Assembly (NCBI RefSeq): GCF_005048205.1
Contig: NZ_SUMF01000002.1
Span: 248,001-312,000, forward strand
Length of the DNA stretch: 64,000 bases
Source: Chitiniphilus eburneus
Lineage (GTDB): Bacteria; Pseudomonadota; Gammaproteobacteria; Burkholderiales; Chitinibacteraceae
Reading direction: 5' to 3'
Shown here: piece by piece, positions 32,601 through 40,987 of the stretch
Layout: each line of letters starts with the position of its first letter
Position numbering within the stretch: position 1 is the stretch's first letter
Program-made: the position numbers and the translations under genes
Notes under the pieces: model-generated
What the model saw: only the letters and a program-made list of their open reading frames with translations
Database searches by the model: none
What the model was told of the DNA's origin: nothing

Positions 32601-34504
32601 GCGGCCTTGTGGTCGATGAGTTGTCTTTTCTTGAGATGGACCAGCAGCAACGCCACGGCAGCGGGAGTGACGCCGGAAATGCGGCTGGCCAGCCCCAGCG
32701 TCTCGGGGCGATGGGTATTCAACTTCTGCTGCACTTCCTTCGACAGACCCACCACCTGGGTGTAATCCAGATCGAGCGGCAGCTTGAATTCTTCCAGGTT
32801 GTCGCGCTTGGCCACTTCGTGCTGCTGTCGCTCGATGTAGCCCTGGTACTTCACCTGGATTTCCACCTGTTCCGCGACCGCAGGGTCCTCGACCCGGGCC
32901 TCTCCCTCCCGGGGCTGCGCGCAGGTCAGCGTCAGCAGGCTGGCGTAGTCGACTTCCGGACGGCGCAGCAGCTCGGCCAGGTTGTACTCGCGCTCGATGG
33001 CGCGGCCCAGCACCCGCTCGGCTTCGGCAGCATCCAGCAAGCGTGGATTGATCCAGGTGGATTTCAGCCGTTGCAGTTCAGCTTCGACCGCATCGCGCTT
33101 TCTGCAGAACAACGCCCACTGCTCGTCGCCCACCACGCCCAGCGCGCGGCCGGCTTCGGTCAGCCGCAAGTCGGCGTTGTCCTCGCGCAGTTGCAGCCGG
33201 AACTCGGCACGGCTGGTAAACATGCGGTACGGCTCGGTGACGCCGCGCGTGATCAGGTCATCCACCAATACGCCCAGATAGGCTTCGTCGCGGCGCGGCG
33301 TCCAGGCATCCTGCCCGCTGGCCAACAATGCCGCGTTGATACCGGCGAACAGCCCCTGCGCGGCGGCTTCCTCGTAGCCGGTGGTGCCGTTGATCTGGCC
33401 GGCGAAGAACAAGCCGGCGATGGCCTTGCTCTCGAAACTGGCCTTCAGCGCGCGCGGGTCGAAGTAGTCGTATTCGATGGCGTAGCCGGGGCGCAGGATG
33501 CGTGCGTTTTCCAGGCCCTTGATCGATTGCACCGCAGCGATCTGGATATCGAACGGCAAGCTGGTGGAGATGCCGTTGGGGTAGAACTCGTGGGTATCCA
33601 GCCCTTCCGGCTCCAGGAAAATCTGGTGGCTGTCCTTATCGGCGAAGCGGTTCACCTTGTCTTCGATGCTGGGACAGTAGCGCGGTCCCACGCCTTCGAT
33701 CTTGCCGGTGAACATGGGGCTGCGGTCGAACCCGGAGCGGATGATCTCGTGGGTTCGCAAATTGGTATGGGCGATCCAGCAGGGTAGTTGGCGCGGATGC
33801 ATGGCGCGGGTGCCGCGTACCGAGAAAACCGGCTCCGGCACATCGCCGGGCTGAACCTCCAGCACCGAGAAATCGATGGTCCGCCCGTCGATGCGCGGCG
33901 GTGTACCGGTCTTCAGACGGCCAACCGGCAATTGCAGCTCCCGCAACCGCGCGGACAGCGACACCGATGCCGGGTCGCCCGCACGGCCGCCGACCTGGTT
34001 TTCCAGCCCGACATGAATCTTGCCGCCCAGAAAGGTGCCTGCGGTCAGCACCACCGCACTGGCCTCGAACCGGATGCCGATTGCCGTCAGCGCCCCGACG
34101 ACGCGATCCCCCTCGACGATCAGATCCGCGACTTCCTGCTGGAACAGATCGAGGTTGGGCTGGTTTTCCAGCATGCCGCGAATGGCCGCCTTATAGCGGA
34201 TGCGGTCGGCCTGGGCACGCGTGGCACGCACCGCCGGGCCTTTGCTGGAGTTGAGCGTCTTGAACTGGATGCCGCCAAGATCGGTTGCCAGGGCCATCGC
34301 ACCGCCGAGTGCATCCACTTCCTTGACCAGATGGCCCTTGCCAATGCCGCCGATCGACGGATTGCAGCTCATCTGGCCCAGGGTTTCGATGTTATGGGTC
34401 AGCAACAGGGTGCGGCGGCCCATGCGGGCGCTGGCCAGCGCCGCCTCGGTGCCGGCATGGCCGCCGCCGACCACGATGACGTCGTAACGAGTGGGATAAA
34501 GCAT
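32597..34504 (-). CDS. mnmG: tRNA uridine-5-carboxymethylaminomethyl modification enzyme MnmG
   Basis: A 635-residue FAD protein that with MnmE modifies the wobble uridine of several tRNAs. [20 protein letters not shown] is the FAD-binding GxGxxG motif. [19 protein letters not shown] and [11 protein letters not shown] are family signatures, and the C-terminal domain ([12 protein letters not shown]) is intact. Full length (gidA in older naming). Confidence 0.98.
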   Translation of the reverse strand: MLYPTRYDVIVVGGGHAGTEAALASARMGRRTLLLTHNIETLGQMSCNPSIGGIGKGHLVKEVDALGGAMALATDLGGIQFKTLNSSKGPAVRATRAQADRIRYKAAIRGMLENQPNLDLFQQEVADLIVEGDRVVGALTAIGIRFEASAVVLTAGTFLGGKIHVGLENQVGGRAGDPASVSLSARLRELQLPVGRLKTGTPPRIDGRTIDFSVLEVQPGDVPEPVFSVRGTRAMHPRQLPCWIAHTNLRTHEIIRSGFDRSPMFTGKIEGVGPRYCPSIEDKVNRFADKDSHQIFLEPEGLDTHEFYPNGISTSLPFDIQIAAVQSIKGLENARILRPGYAIEYDYFDPRALKASFESKAIAGLFFAGQINGTTGYEEAAAQGLFAGINAALLASGQDAWTPRRDEAYLGVLVDDLITRGVTEPYRMFTSRAEFRLQLREDNADLRLTEAGRALGVVGDEQWALFCRKRDAVEAELQRLKSTWINPRLLDAAEAERVLGRAIEREYNLAELLRRPEVDYASLLTLTCAQPREGEARVEDPAVAEQVEIQVKYQGYIERQQHEVAKRDNLEEFKLPLDLDYTQVVGLSKEVQQKLNTHRPETLGLASRISGVTPAAVALLLVHLKKRQLIDHKAA

Positions 34505-34662
34505 GATGTGCCGCGCCGCGATGCAAAGGGCAAATATTCTACGGCAAAACAGGCACTTGCACTATGAAGCGCCTTCACGCCCGGATGAAGGCCGAAAAAG
34601 CCCGTGGAATCATCGCGCCCTGCCAGGCGCGACAGCCGCCACGCCTGGATCATCCCGACGAC

Positions 34663-35442
34663 TTACAGCCCGAAGGCGTTGGCAGCCTCCAGCGCGGCGC
34701 CGACGATCCCGGCATCGTTCTTCAATGCGGCCGGCACCACCGGGAAGCGCAAGCCGGTCAGCTCCGGAATGAACTTGTCATGCTTCTTGGAAATACCGCC
34801 GCCAATGATCACCCGGTCGGGCGAGAGCAGCAGTTGCAGGTGCAGCAGGTATTCGTTCAGGCGCATGGCGTATTGCTTGTACTTCAGGTCCAGGTCTTCC
34901 TTCACCTTGGCGGAGCAGTACTTCTCGGCAATGTCGTCCTTGGGGAAGATCACGTGCCCGAATTCGGTGTTGGTGATCAGTTTGCCGTCGACGATCAAGG
35001 CACTGCCGATACCGGTACCCAGCGTCAGCACCAGGGTCTTGCCGGTCAGCCCTTTGGCCGCGCCGAACACCACTTCGGCCAGGCCCGCTGCGTCGGCATC
35101 ATTGACCAGCTTGACCGGCAGCCCCACCGCATCGGCGAGAATCTGCTCGGCAGGTGCCTGGATCCAGCTCTTGTCCACGTTGGCCGCCGACATCGTCACG
35201 CCGTTATGGACGATGGCGGGGAAGGTACAGCCGAGCGGCCCCTTCCAGTCGAACTGCTCGACCAGCTGGCGCACCGTCGTGGCAACGGCCTGGGGGGTGG
35301 AGGGCTGCGGGGTATCGAGCCGGATACGCTCGCCGAGCAATTCGCCGGTCTGCACATCGACGGGCGCCCCCTTGATACCGCTACCGCCGATGTCGATGCC
35401 AAGTACGGCTTTGGTCGCCGCGTTCACGCTGGTCTGGGTCAT
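34663..35442 (-). CDS. ppgK: Polyphosphate glucokinase (ROK family)
   Basis: A 259-residue ROK-fold kinase. [20 protein letters not shown] is the N-terminal phosphate-binding motif, [11 protein letters not shown] the catalytic Asp region, and [18 protein letters not shown] the second phosphate motif. The overall pattern fits polyphosphate-dependent glucokinases, which phosphorylate glucose with polyphosphate. The zinc-binding Cys cluster of NagK/Mlc-type ROK proteins is absent. With ppk in the same window, polyphosphate could serve as phosphoryl donor for glucose. ATP use cannot be excluded. Confidence 0.85.
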   Translation of the reverse strand: MTQTSVNAATKAVLGIDIGGSGIKGAPVDVQTGELLGERIRLDTPQPSTPQAVATTVRQLVEQFDWKGPLGCTFPAIVHNGVTMSAANVDKSWIQAPAEQILADAVGLPVKLVNDADAAGLAEVVFGAAKGLTGKTLVLTLGTGIGSALIVDGKLITNTEFGHVIFPKDDIAEKYCSAKVKEDLDLKYKQYAMRLNEYLLHLQLLLSPDRVIIGGGISKKHDKFIPELTGLRFPVVPAALKNDAGIVGAALEAANAFGL

Positions 35443-35619
35443 GATGCCGAATCCTGTGTGCTATCTGCGCGCGCAGTTTGCCCGCACCGTTGCAAGGCTG
35501 AACTACGGAAATTTACCTAGCATCCGGGGGCATTGCCTCAGGCCGCCGGTGCGGCGGCCATTCTACGCATGATAGACAGCGGGTCGACGGCGAGGACGGA
35601 TACATTTGCGACAACACAA

Positions 35620-35641
35620 GGGGCGGGATGTATCCCGCCCC
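35620..35641 (-). terminator. Hairpin after the DUF4124 gene
   Basis: A perfect 9-bp stem (ggggcggga 35620-35628, tcccgcccc 35633-35641) with a 4-base loop, 15 bases after the minus-strand stop, followed on that strand by TTGTGTTGT. Likely an intrinsic terminator with an imperfect T tract. Confidence 0.65.
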
Positions 35642-35655
35642 GGCAGCGGACCAGT

Positions 35656-36249
35656 TCAGCGCTGGCCTGCCTGCAACTCCGTCAGCCGTTTTTTGTCTGC
35701 TTCGGCCCGCTTTTTCACCTCGATGATTTCGGTCTGACGCTTCTGGCTGTCGAGATCGATCTCGTCGATTTCCTTGCGCGTCAACGCGATATCGGTTTCC
35801 AGATCCGTCGGTATCGGCTTCTTCCGCTTGGCAAAGCGATCCGCCTGTTCGTTCAGCCGGGCCAGCTTGGCCGATGCGTTCTGGCGTTTGATCTTGTTGG
35901 TCTGGATGGTGGCCTGGATCGCTTCGACCTGCTGATCGCGCAGCAAATCCACCTCCTCGGGCCGGGAGAATGACAGCAGCAAGGCGCGATCGCGGCGACG
36001 CGCCTCATTGGCCTGACGTTCGGCTTCCTGCTTGCGCAGCCGCTCTTCCTCCGACATTTGCGGTTGCGGCGTCTTGCGCACGATGCCGCGCTTGTCCAGC
36101 TCCGTCACGCCACCCTTGGGCTGGGCGGCCGGCGGCTTGTCGCTGTATTGCGTATTGCCGTTTTCGTCCACCCACCGATACAGCGCCGCCTCGGCGGAGG
36201 CCGCCCAGATCAGCAGCAGCGCTCCGGTCAGCAAGGTCAGTCTCTTCAT
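35656..36249 (-). CDS. Periplasmic DUF4124 protein with coiled coil
   Basis: A 197-residue protein. Signal peptide MKRLTLLTGALLLIWAASAEA is cleaved before ALYRWVDENG, and YRWVDENGNTQYSDKPP is the DUF4124 core. Residues about 60-195 are charged and helical (EEERLRKQEAERQANEARRR), likely a coiled coil. Function unknown; these proteins are common in beta- and gammaproteobacterial envelopes. Followed by pyrE on the upstream side in the same direction (40 bp). Confidence 0.85.
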   Translation of the reverse strand: MKRLTLLTGALLLIWAASAEAALYRWVDENGNTQYSDKPPAAQPKGGVTELDKRGIVRKTPQPQMSEEERLRKQEAERQANEARRRDRALLLSFSRPEEVDLLRDQQVEAIQATIQTNKIKRQNASAKLARLNEQADRFAKRKKPIPTDLETDIALTRKEIDEIDLDSQKRQTEIIEVKKRAEADKKRLTELQAGQR

Positions 36250-36289
36250 GCTTTTCCTCTCGATGCCTCAGCGCCGAGCGGGTTTCGCT

Positions 36290-36937
36290 TCAGCGGCTGT
36301 GGATGCCGTACTCGGCCCGGTAGGCCTCGGCTTTTTTCAAATTTCCAGCCATGTCGGGACGTGCGGCGAGGTAGCCGAGCAGGTCATCCAGCGTGGCGAT
36401 GGGAATCACCGGGATACCAAACCGCTGCTCCACTTCCTGCACCGCGGACAATGCTCCTTGCCCACGTTCCATCCGGTCCAGCGCGATCAGCACGCCCGCC
36501 GGTTCGGCGCCATGTGCCCGGATCATCTCCACCGATTCGCGCACGCTGGTTCCCGCCGAAATCACATCGTCGATGATCAGTACCTTGCCCGTGAGCTTGG
36601 CGCCTACCAGCACGCCCCCTTCACCGTGATCCTTGGCTTCCTTGCGGTTGTAGGCGAACGGCACGTTGTGACCAGCCTCGGCCAGCTTCACCGCGGTTGC
36701 CGCCGCCAGGACAATTCCTTTGTAGGCCGGCCCGAACAACACGTCGAACCCGACCTTCGCGGCCAGTGCCGCCTGCGCGTAGAAACGGGCCAGTTCCGCC
36801 AGGGCGGCGCCGTTGCTGAACAAGCCGGCATTGAAGAAGTACGGCGAGTTGCGGCCGGCTTTGGTGATAAACTCGCCAAAGCTCAGCACATTCTGTGCCA
36901 CGGCGAATTCAATGAATTCCTGGCGAAAGTCGGACAT
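36290..36937 (-). CDS. pyrE: Orotate phosphoribosyltransferase
   Basis: A 215-residue pyrimidine biosynthesis enzyme that makes OMP from orotate and PRPP. The PRPP motif [20 protein letters not shown] is present, and [18 protein letters not shown] and FNAGLFSNG are family signatures. The start at 36937 ([13 protein letters not shown]) has AGGAG 9 bases upstream. Divergent from exoA; the 157-base gap must hold both promoters. Confidence 0.97.
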   Translation of the reverse strand: MSDFRQEFIEFAVAQNVLSFGEFITKAGRNSPYFFNAGLFSNGAALAELARFYAQAALAAKVGFDVLFGPAYKGIVLAAATAVKLAEAGHNVPFAYNRKEAKDHGEGGVLVGAKLTGKVLIIDDVISAGTSVRESVEMIRAHGAEPAGVLIALDRMERGQGALSAVQEVEQRFGIPVIPIATLDDLLGYLAARPDMAGNLKKAEAYRAEYGIHSR

Positions 36938-37094
36938 CGGTTCTGGCTCCTGCAAAGAATGGATTCATCACGGAATCCGGTCAGATTCGGCCTTACGTTT
37001 TGTTCAAGCCGAAGTGCCGCATTTCGGATCAATGTGACGAAAAACAGCATATCACGTGGCGCAAGCCCCTCCGGCGCCCGTTCAAGGAGCGACT

Positions 37095-37868
37095 GTGCGC
37101 ATCGTTTCAGCCAATCTCAACGGAATCCGTTCGGCCACCAACAAGGGATTCCTCGACTGGGTCGCCCAATCGGGCGCCGACGTCATCGGCCTTCAGGAAC
37201 TGAAAGCGCAGGATGGCGACCTGACGGAAGCGATGCGCGCCCCGGCGGGTTACCACGGCTATTTCCACTACGCGGAAAAAAAGGGCTACAGCGGGGTCGG
37301 GTTGTATTGTCGCCGCCAGCCCGACAAATTGATCGTCGGCCTCGGCCTGCCGGAATTCGATCGCGAAGGCCGTTATATCGAAGCGCAGTTCGGCAACCTG
37401 AGCGTGATCTCGCTTTATCTGCCGTCCGGTTCTTCGGGAGAGGAACGGCAGCAGGTGAAATTCGCCTTCATGGATGCGTTCTGGCCCCATCTCGCCGATC
37501 TGGCCGCGTGCGGTCGCGATGTATTGTTGCTGGGCGACTGGAACATCGCCCACAACGAAATCGACCTGAAGAACTGGAAAGGCAACCTGAAGAACTCCGG
37601 CTTTCTGCCGGAAGAGCGGGCCTGGATCGGCCGGGTATTCGCCGAGCTGAACCTGGTGGATGTGTGGCGCACACTGTACCCGGAGATGCCCGGATACACC
37701 TGGTGGAGCAACCGTGGCCAGGCATACGCCAAGGATGTGGGCTGGCGTATCGACTATCACATCGGTACCCGTGGGCTGGCGCAGACAGCGCACACCGGGT
37801 CGATCTACAAGGACGTGAAGTTCTCCGATCACGCGCCGCTGATCCTCGACTACGACTACCCGTTCTGA
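37095..37868 (+). CDS. exoA: Exodeoxyribonuclease III family AP endonuclease
   Basis: A 257-residue base-excision repair enzyme. It starts at GTG 37095 (RIVSANLNGIRSATNKGFLD) with AAGGAG 5 bases upstream. GLQELKAQ holds the metal Glu, LLGDWNIAHNEIDLKNWK the catalytic Asp-x-Asn, and KFSDHAPLILDY the catalytic Asp-His. An upstream in-frame GTG (37056) adds 13 residues without family similarity. The tail is short, as in the ExoA/Mth212 branch. Confidence 0.93.
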   Translation: MRIVSANLNGIRSATNKGFLDWVAQSGADVIGLQELKAQDGDLTEAMRAPAGYHGYFHYAEKKGYSGVGLYCRRQPDKLIVGLGLPEFDREGRYIEAQFGNLSVISLYLPSGSSGEERQQVKFAFMDAFWPHLADLAACGRDVLLLGDWNIAHNEIDLKNWKGNLKNSGFLPEERAWIGRVFAELNLVDVWRTLYPEMPGYTWWSNRGQAYAKDVGWRIDYHIGTRGLAQTAHTGSIYKDVKFSDHAPLILDYDYPF

Positions 37869-37952
37869 TCATCCGCCCCCACCGTTCGCATCGTCCGCGA
37901 TGCCGTGGCCGCCCGTGCGATACTGGCGGCCATTTGTTTTCCGGCCGCCTCC

Positions 37953-39203
37953 ATGCGCCTCGCCAATTATTTTGCCGTCTTCAGCAATCGCCGTATCGCC
38001 GCGGCCATGTTCCTCGGCTTCGCCTCCGGCCTGCCGCTCGCCCTCACCGGCTCGACCTTACAGGCCTGGCTCAGCGATGCGGGGCTCGATATCACCACCA
38101 TCGGCTGGTTCACGCTGGCCGGCCAGCCGTATACGTGGAAATTCCTCTGGGCGCCGGTGATCGACCGCTTCCCGATGCCTTTCCTCGGCCGTCGGCGGGG
38201 CTGGATGGTATTGACGCAATTGCTGCTGGCCCTGGCCATCGCGGGAATGGGCGGTTTGAATCCGCAGCAGCACCTGCCTACCTTCGCGGTCCTGGCGTTG
38301 CTGGTGGCCTTCTTTTCCTCCACCCAGGACGTGGTGATCGACGCCTACCGCACCGAACTCGTCCACCATGAGGAGCGCGGCGCGGCCGCGGCCGTCAATG
38401 TGTTCGGTTATCGCATGGCGATGCTGACCTCGGGCGCGCTGGCGCTGATCCTGGCCGACGGTATCCTGAGCTGGCAGCAGACCTACTGGGTGATGGCAGG
38501 GCTGATGGTGGTTATGGTGGTGGTGAGCTTCATGGCCCCGGAGCCGGAGGTCGTCGCGCGGCCACCGCTGACACTGGAAGAAGCGGTGGTCGAACCGCTA
38601 CGCGAGTTCTTCTCCCGTCGCGGGGCGGTGATTCTGCTGGCGCTGGTGGTCGCCTATAAACTGGGCGACGCCTTTGCCGGCAGTCTATCCACCAAGTTCT
38701 TGCTGGACATGGGCTACACCAAGAGCCTGATCGGTCAGGCCAACAAGGTGTTCGGCATGATCGCCACCATTTTCGGTGGCTTTGCCGGTGCGTTGCTGAT
38801 GGTACGGCTGGGCCTGTATCGCGCGCTGCTGTGGTTCGGGCTGGCACAGGCGCTGACCAACCTGGGCTACTGGCTGATCGCCACCACGCCAACGCCCGGC
38901 AATGACCTGCTGTTCATGGCCATCGGCCTGGAGAACCTGGCGGGCGGCATGGGAACCACTGCCTCGGTGGCGCTGTTGATGGCCTTGTGCAATGTCCGCT
39001 TCACCGCCACCCAGTACGCACTGCTATCCGCGCTGGCGGCCTTTGGCCGGGTGTATGTAGGGCCGGCTTCGGGCTATATCGTCGATGCCTTCGGCTGGTC
39101 CCGGTTCTTCGTCATCAGCGTACTGGTCGCGCTGCCAGGCGTGCTGCTGGTGTGGTGGCTGCGCAAGCAGATCCAGGCGCTGGATCACGATCCGGTAGCT
39201 TGA
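37953..39203 (+). CDS. ampG: AmpG-like muropeptide permease (MFS)
   Basis: A 416-residue inner-membrane transporter with about 12 helices. The N-terminus MRLANYFAVFSNRRIAAAMF followed by GFASGLPLALTGSTLQAWL, and FLWAPVIDRFPMPFLGRRRG, match AmpG closely. AmpG imports GlcNAc-anhydro-MurNAc peptides for wall recycling and indirectly sets AmpC induction. Monocistronic after exoA, with a strong terminator. The GTG at 37905 is an alternative start but the family start fits 37953. Confidence 0.9.
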   Translation: MRLANYFAVFSNRRIAAAMFLGFASGLPLALTGSTLQAWLSDAGLDITTIGWFTLAGQPYTWKFLWAPVIDRFPMPFLGRRRGWMVLTQLLLALAIAGMGGLNPQQHLPTFAVLALLVAFFSSTQDVVIDAYRTELVHHEERGAAAAVNVFGYRMAMLTSGALALILADGILSWQQTYWVMAGLMVVMVVVSFMAPEPEVVARPPLTLEEAVVEPLREFFSRRGAVILLALVVAYKLGDAFAGSLSTKFLLDMGYTKSLIGQANKVFGMIATIFGGFAGALLMVRLGLYRALLWFGLAQALTNLGYWLIATTPTPGNDLLFMAIGLENLAGGMGTTASVALLMALCNVRFTATQYALLSALAAFGRVYVGPASGYIVDAFGWSRFFVISVLVALPGVLLVWWLRKQIQALDHDPVA

Positions 39204-39218
39204 TGAAACCCGCATGCG

Positions 39219-39249
39219 AAAAAACGGAGCGCCGAGGCGCTCCGTTTTT
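39219..39249. terminator. Bidirectional terminator between ampG and ptsG
   Basis: A long inverted repeat, AAAAACGGAGCGC against GCGCTCCGTTTTT, around a CGAG loop, with A run left and T run right. It serves the converging ampG and ptsG genes. Confidence 0.88.
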
Positions 39250-39262
39250 CATGGTTTGTCGC

Positions 39263-40711
39263 TCAGTGTCGCCCAAGGTACTTGGCCATATCCGTCTTCA
39301 TGTTTTCGGATAGCGTACCGAAAACCGCCTGCACCCCGTTGCCCACGACCATCACGCCCGCGGCTCCCATGGCCTTGAGGCGACTCTGGTCCACCTTGGC
39401 AATATCGTCCACCACGATGCGCAAGCGGGTGATACACGCATCCAGACCCTTGATGTTGTCGGCACCGCCAAAGGCGAGCACCAGGTCGCGCGTACGGTCG
39501 CCTTCGCCCAGCGTGTGTTCCAGGACCTCCTCGCCCGTTTCTTCTTCCCGTCCCGGCGTCTTGAGATTGAACTTCAGGATGGCGAAACGGAACACGCCGT
39601 AGTAGATCGCGGCATAGATCGGGCCCAGGATCAGAACCAGCCACCAGTTCTGTGCATACTTGCCGAAGGCATTGAACAGCAGGAAATCGATGCCACCCTG
39701 GGAGAACGTAAAGCCCATGTGCATGTTCAGCGAGTTGGCGATGAACTGCGTGGTGGCGGCCAGCACGGCGTGAATCAGGTAAAGCTGCGGCGCCACGAAC
39801 AGGAAGGCGAATTCGATCGGCTCGGTGATGCCGGTGAGGAAGGAGGTCAGCGCACCGGAGATCATGATGCCGCCCACCTTCACCCGGTTCTCCGGCTTGG
39901 CGGTATGCCAGATCGCGATCGCGGCCGCCGGCAAACCGAACATCTTGAACAGGAAGGCGCCGGAGAGAATGCCGGCGGTGGGGTCACCCGCGAAGAAGCG
40001 ATTGATGTCGCCATGCACCACCTTGCCGGCGGTATCAGTGAAGTTGCCGATTTCGAAGAAGAACGGCACGTTCCAGATATGGTGCAGGCCGAACGGCACC
40101 AGCATCCGTTCCACGAAGCCGTACACCGTGGCGGCGGTGCGCGGATCGCTATAGGCGGCCCAGTGCGAGAACACCTCGATACCACGCTGGATCGGCGGCC
40201 AGATGATGGACAAGGCCACGCCGACGAAGATCGCGGCAACGCCGGTCACGATGGGGACGAAGCGCTTGCCGGCGAAAAAACCCAGGTACTGCGGCAATAC
40301 GATGCGGTAGTAACGGTTGAACAGCATCGCCGCCACGCCACCGATGATGATGCCGCCGAACACCCCGGTCTCCATCGATTTCATGCCCATCACGGTCGCT
40401 GGTTCGATGCCCCAGGCCACCGCCATCACGCCCATGGTGGCAATCATCACCACGAAGCCGACCACCGCGGCAATGGCCGCGACCCCGTCGTTTTCGGTCA
40501 GGCCGAGCGCAACGCCCACCGCGAAGATCAGCGGTAGATTGCCGAAGATGGCGCCGCCGCCCTGCGCCATGATTTGCGAAACCACCGCCGGCAGAAACGA
40601 AAAATTGGAAGCCCCTATCCCCAGTAACAAACCGGCGATAGGTAATACCGCCACCGGCAACATCAACGCCTTACCGATCTTCTGCAAGATCGCAAACGCT
40701 TGCTTGAACAT
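39263..40711 (-). CDS. ptsG: PTS glucose-specific EIICB component
   Basis: A 482-residue sugar permease-kinase. The IIC membrane domain (residues about 1-385) closely follows E. coli Pts[40 protein letters not shown] and [20 protein letters not shown]. The IIB domain (about 405-482) has [10 protein letters not shown] with the phosphorylated cysteine. A GLHHIWN signature and the absence of an attached IIA domain argue for glucose over GlcNAc transport (NagE). IIA would come from the fusion protein upstream, 276 bp away in the same direction. Substrate is inferred from similarity only. Confidence 0.9.
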   Translation of the reverse strand: MFKQAFAILQKIGKALMLPVAVLPIAGLLLGIGASNFSFLPAVVSQIMAQGGGAIFGNLPLIFAVGVALGLTENDGVAAIAAVVGFVVMIATMGVMAVAWGIEPATVMGMKSMETGVFGGIIIGGVAAMLFNRYYRIVLPQYLGFFAGKRFVPIVTGVAAIFVGVALSIIWPPIQRGIEVFSHWAAYSDPRTAATVYGFVERMLVPFGLHHIWNVPFFFEIGNFTDTAGKVVHGDINRFFAGDPTAGILSGAFLFKMFGLPAAAIAIWHTAKPENRVKVGGIMISGALTSFLTGITEPIEFAFLFVAPQLYLIHAVLAATTQFIANSLNMHMGFTFSQGGIDFLLFNAFGKYAQNWWLVLILGPIYAAIYYGVFRFAILKFNLKTPGREEETGEEVLEHTLGEGDRTRDLVLAFGGADNIKGLDACITRLRIVVDDIAKVDQSRLKAMGAAGVMVVGNGVQAVFGTLSENMKTDMAKYLGRH

Positions 40712-40799
40712 GGTTTTGACCTCTCTTCGCTTTGGTTTGCTGCCGATGATCCGCCCAGCTTCGTGCCCTCAGCCATCAGGTGATTGCTCTAGAAAAGGG

Positions 40800-40833
40800 C
40801 ATTTCGTTTGTTTTGGATCAAAATTGCGAAATG
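40800..40833 (-). promoter_or_regulatory. Inverted repeat in the ptsG leader
   Basis: catttcg (40800-40806) and cgaaatg (40827-40833) surround an AT-rich 20-base centre, 89-122 bases upstream of the ptsG ATG. The placement suits a regulator or a promoter/operator; the regulator is unknown. Confidence 0.45.
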
Positions 40834-40923
40834 AGAAGAGCAAAAACGATTTAGCTTGCAGCCATTCGGCGAATTGGCTGCACGATTCGCCCTGTTTCAG
40901 GGCAAGCGCTCCTGGAATCCGAG

Positions 40924-40972
40924 CCATGAAAAACGCCGCCGGCGCTGAATGCGCGGGCGGCGTTTTTCATGG
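40924..40972 (-). terminator. Long hairpin terminator between the PTS fusion gene and ptsG
   Basis: A perfect 17-bp inverted repeat, ccatgaaaaacgccgcc (40924-40940) with ggcggcgtttttcatgg (40956-40972), around a 15-base loop. It begins 15 bases after the stop of the fusion gene. On the minus strand the T run follows the GC-rich stem. It should separate the two PTS transcripts at least partly. Confidence 0.85.
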
Positions 40973-40987
40973 CGGAAAAGAACAGGA

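Noticed and set aside
39263-40711. NagE (GlcNAc-specific) assignment for the EIICB gene.
   Set aside because: Sequence follows PtsG over the whole IIC domain ([10 protein letters not shown], MFKxAFAxLQK) and lacks the C-terminal IIA domain of enteric NagE. The alternative is kept as a caveat because the linked fusion protein resembles NagF.
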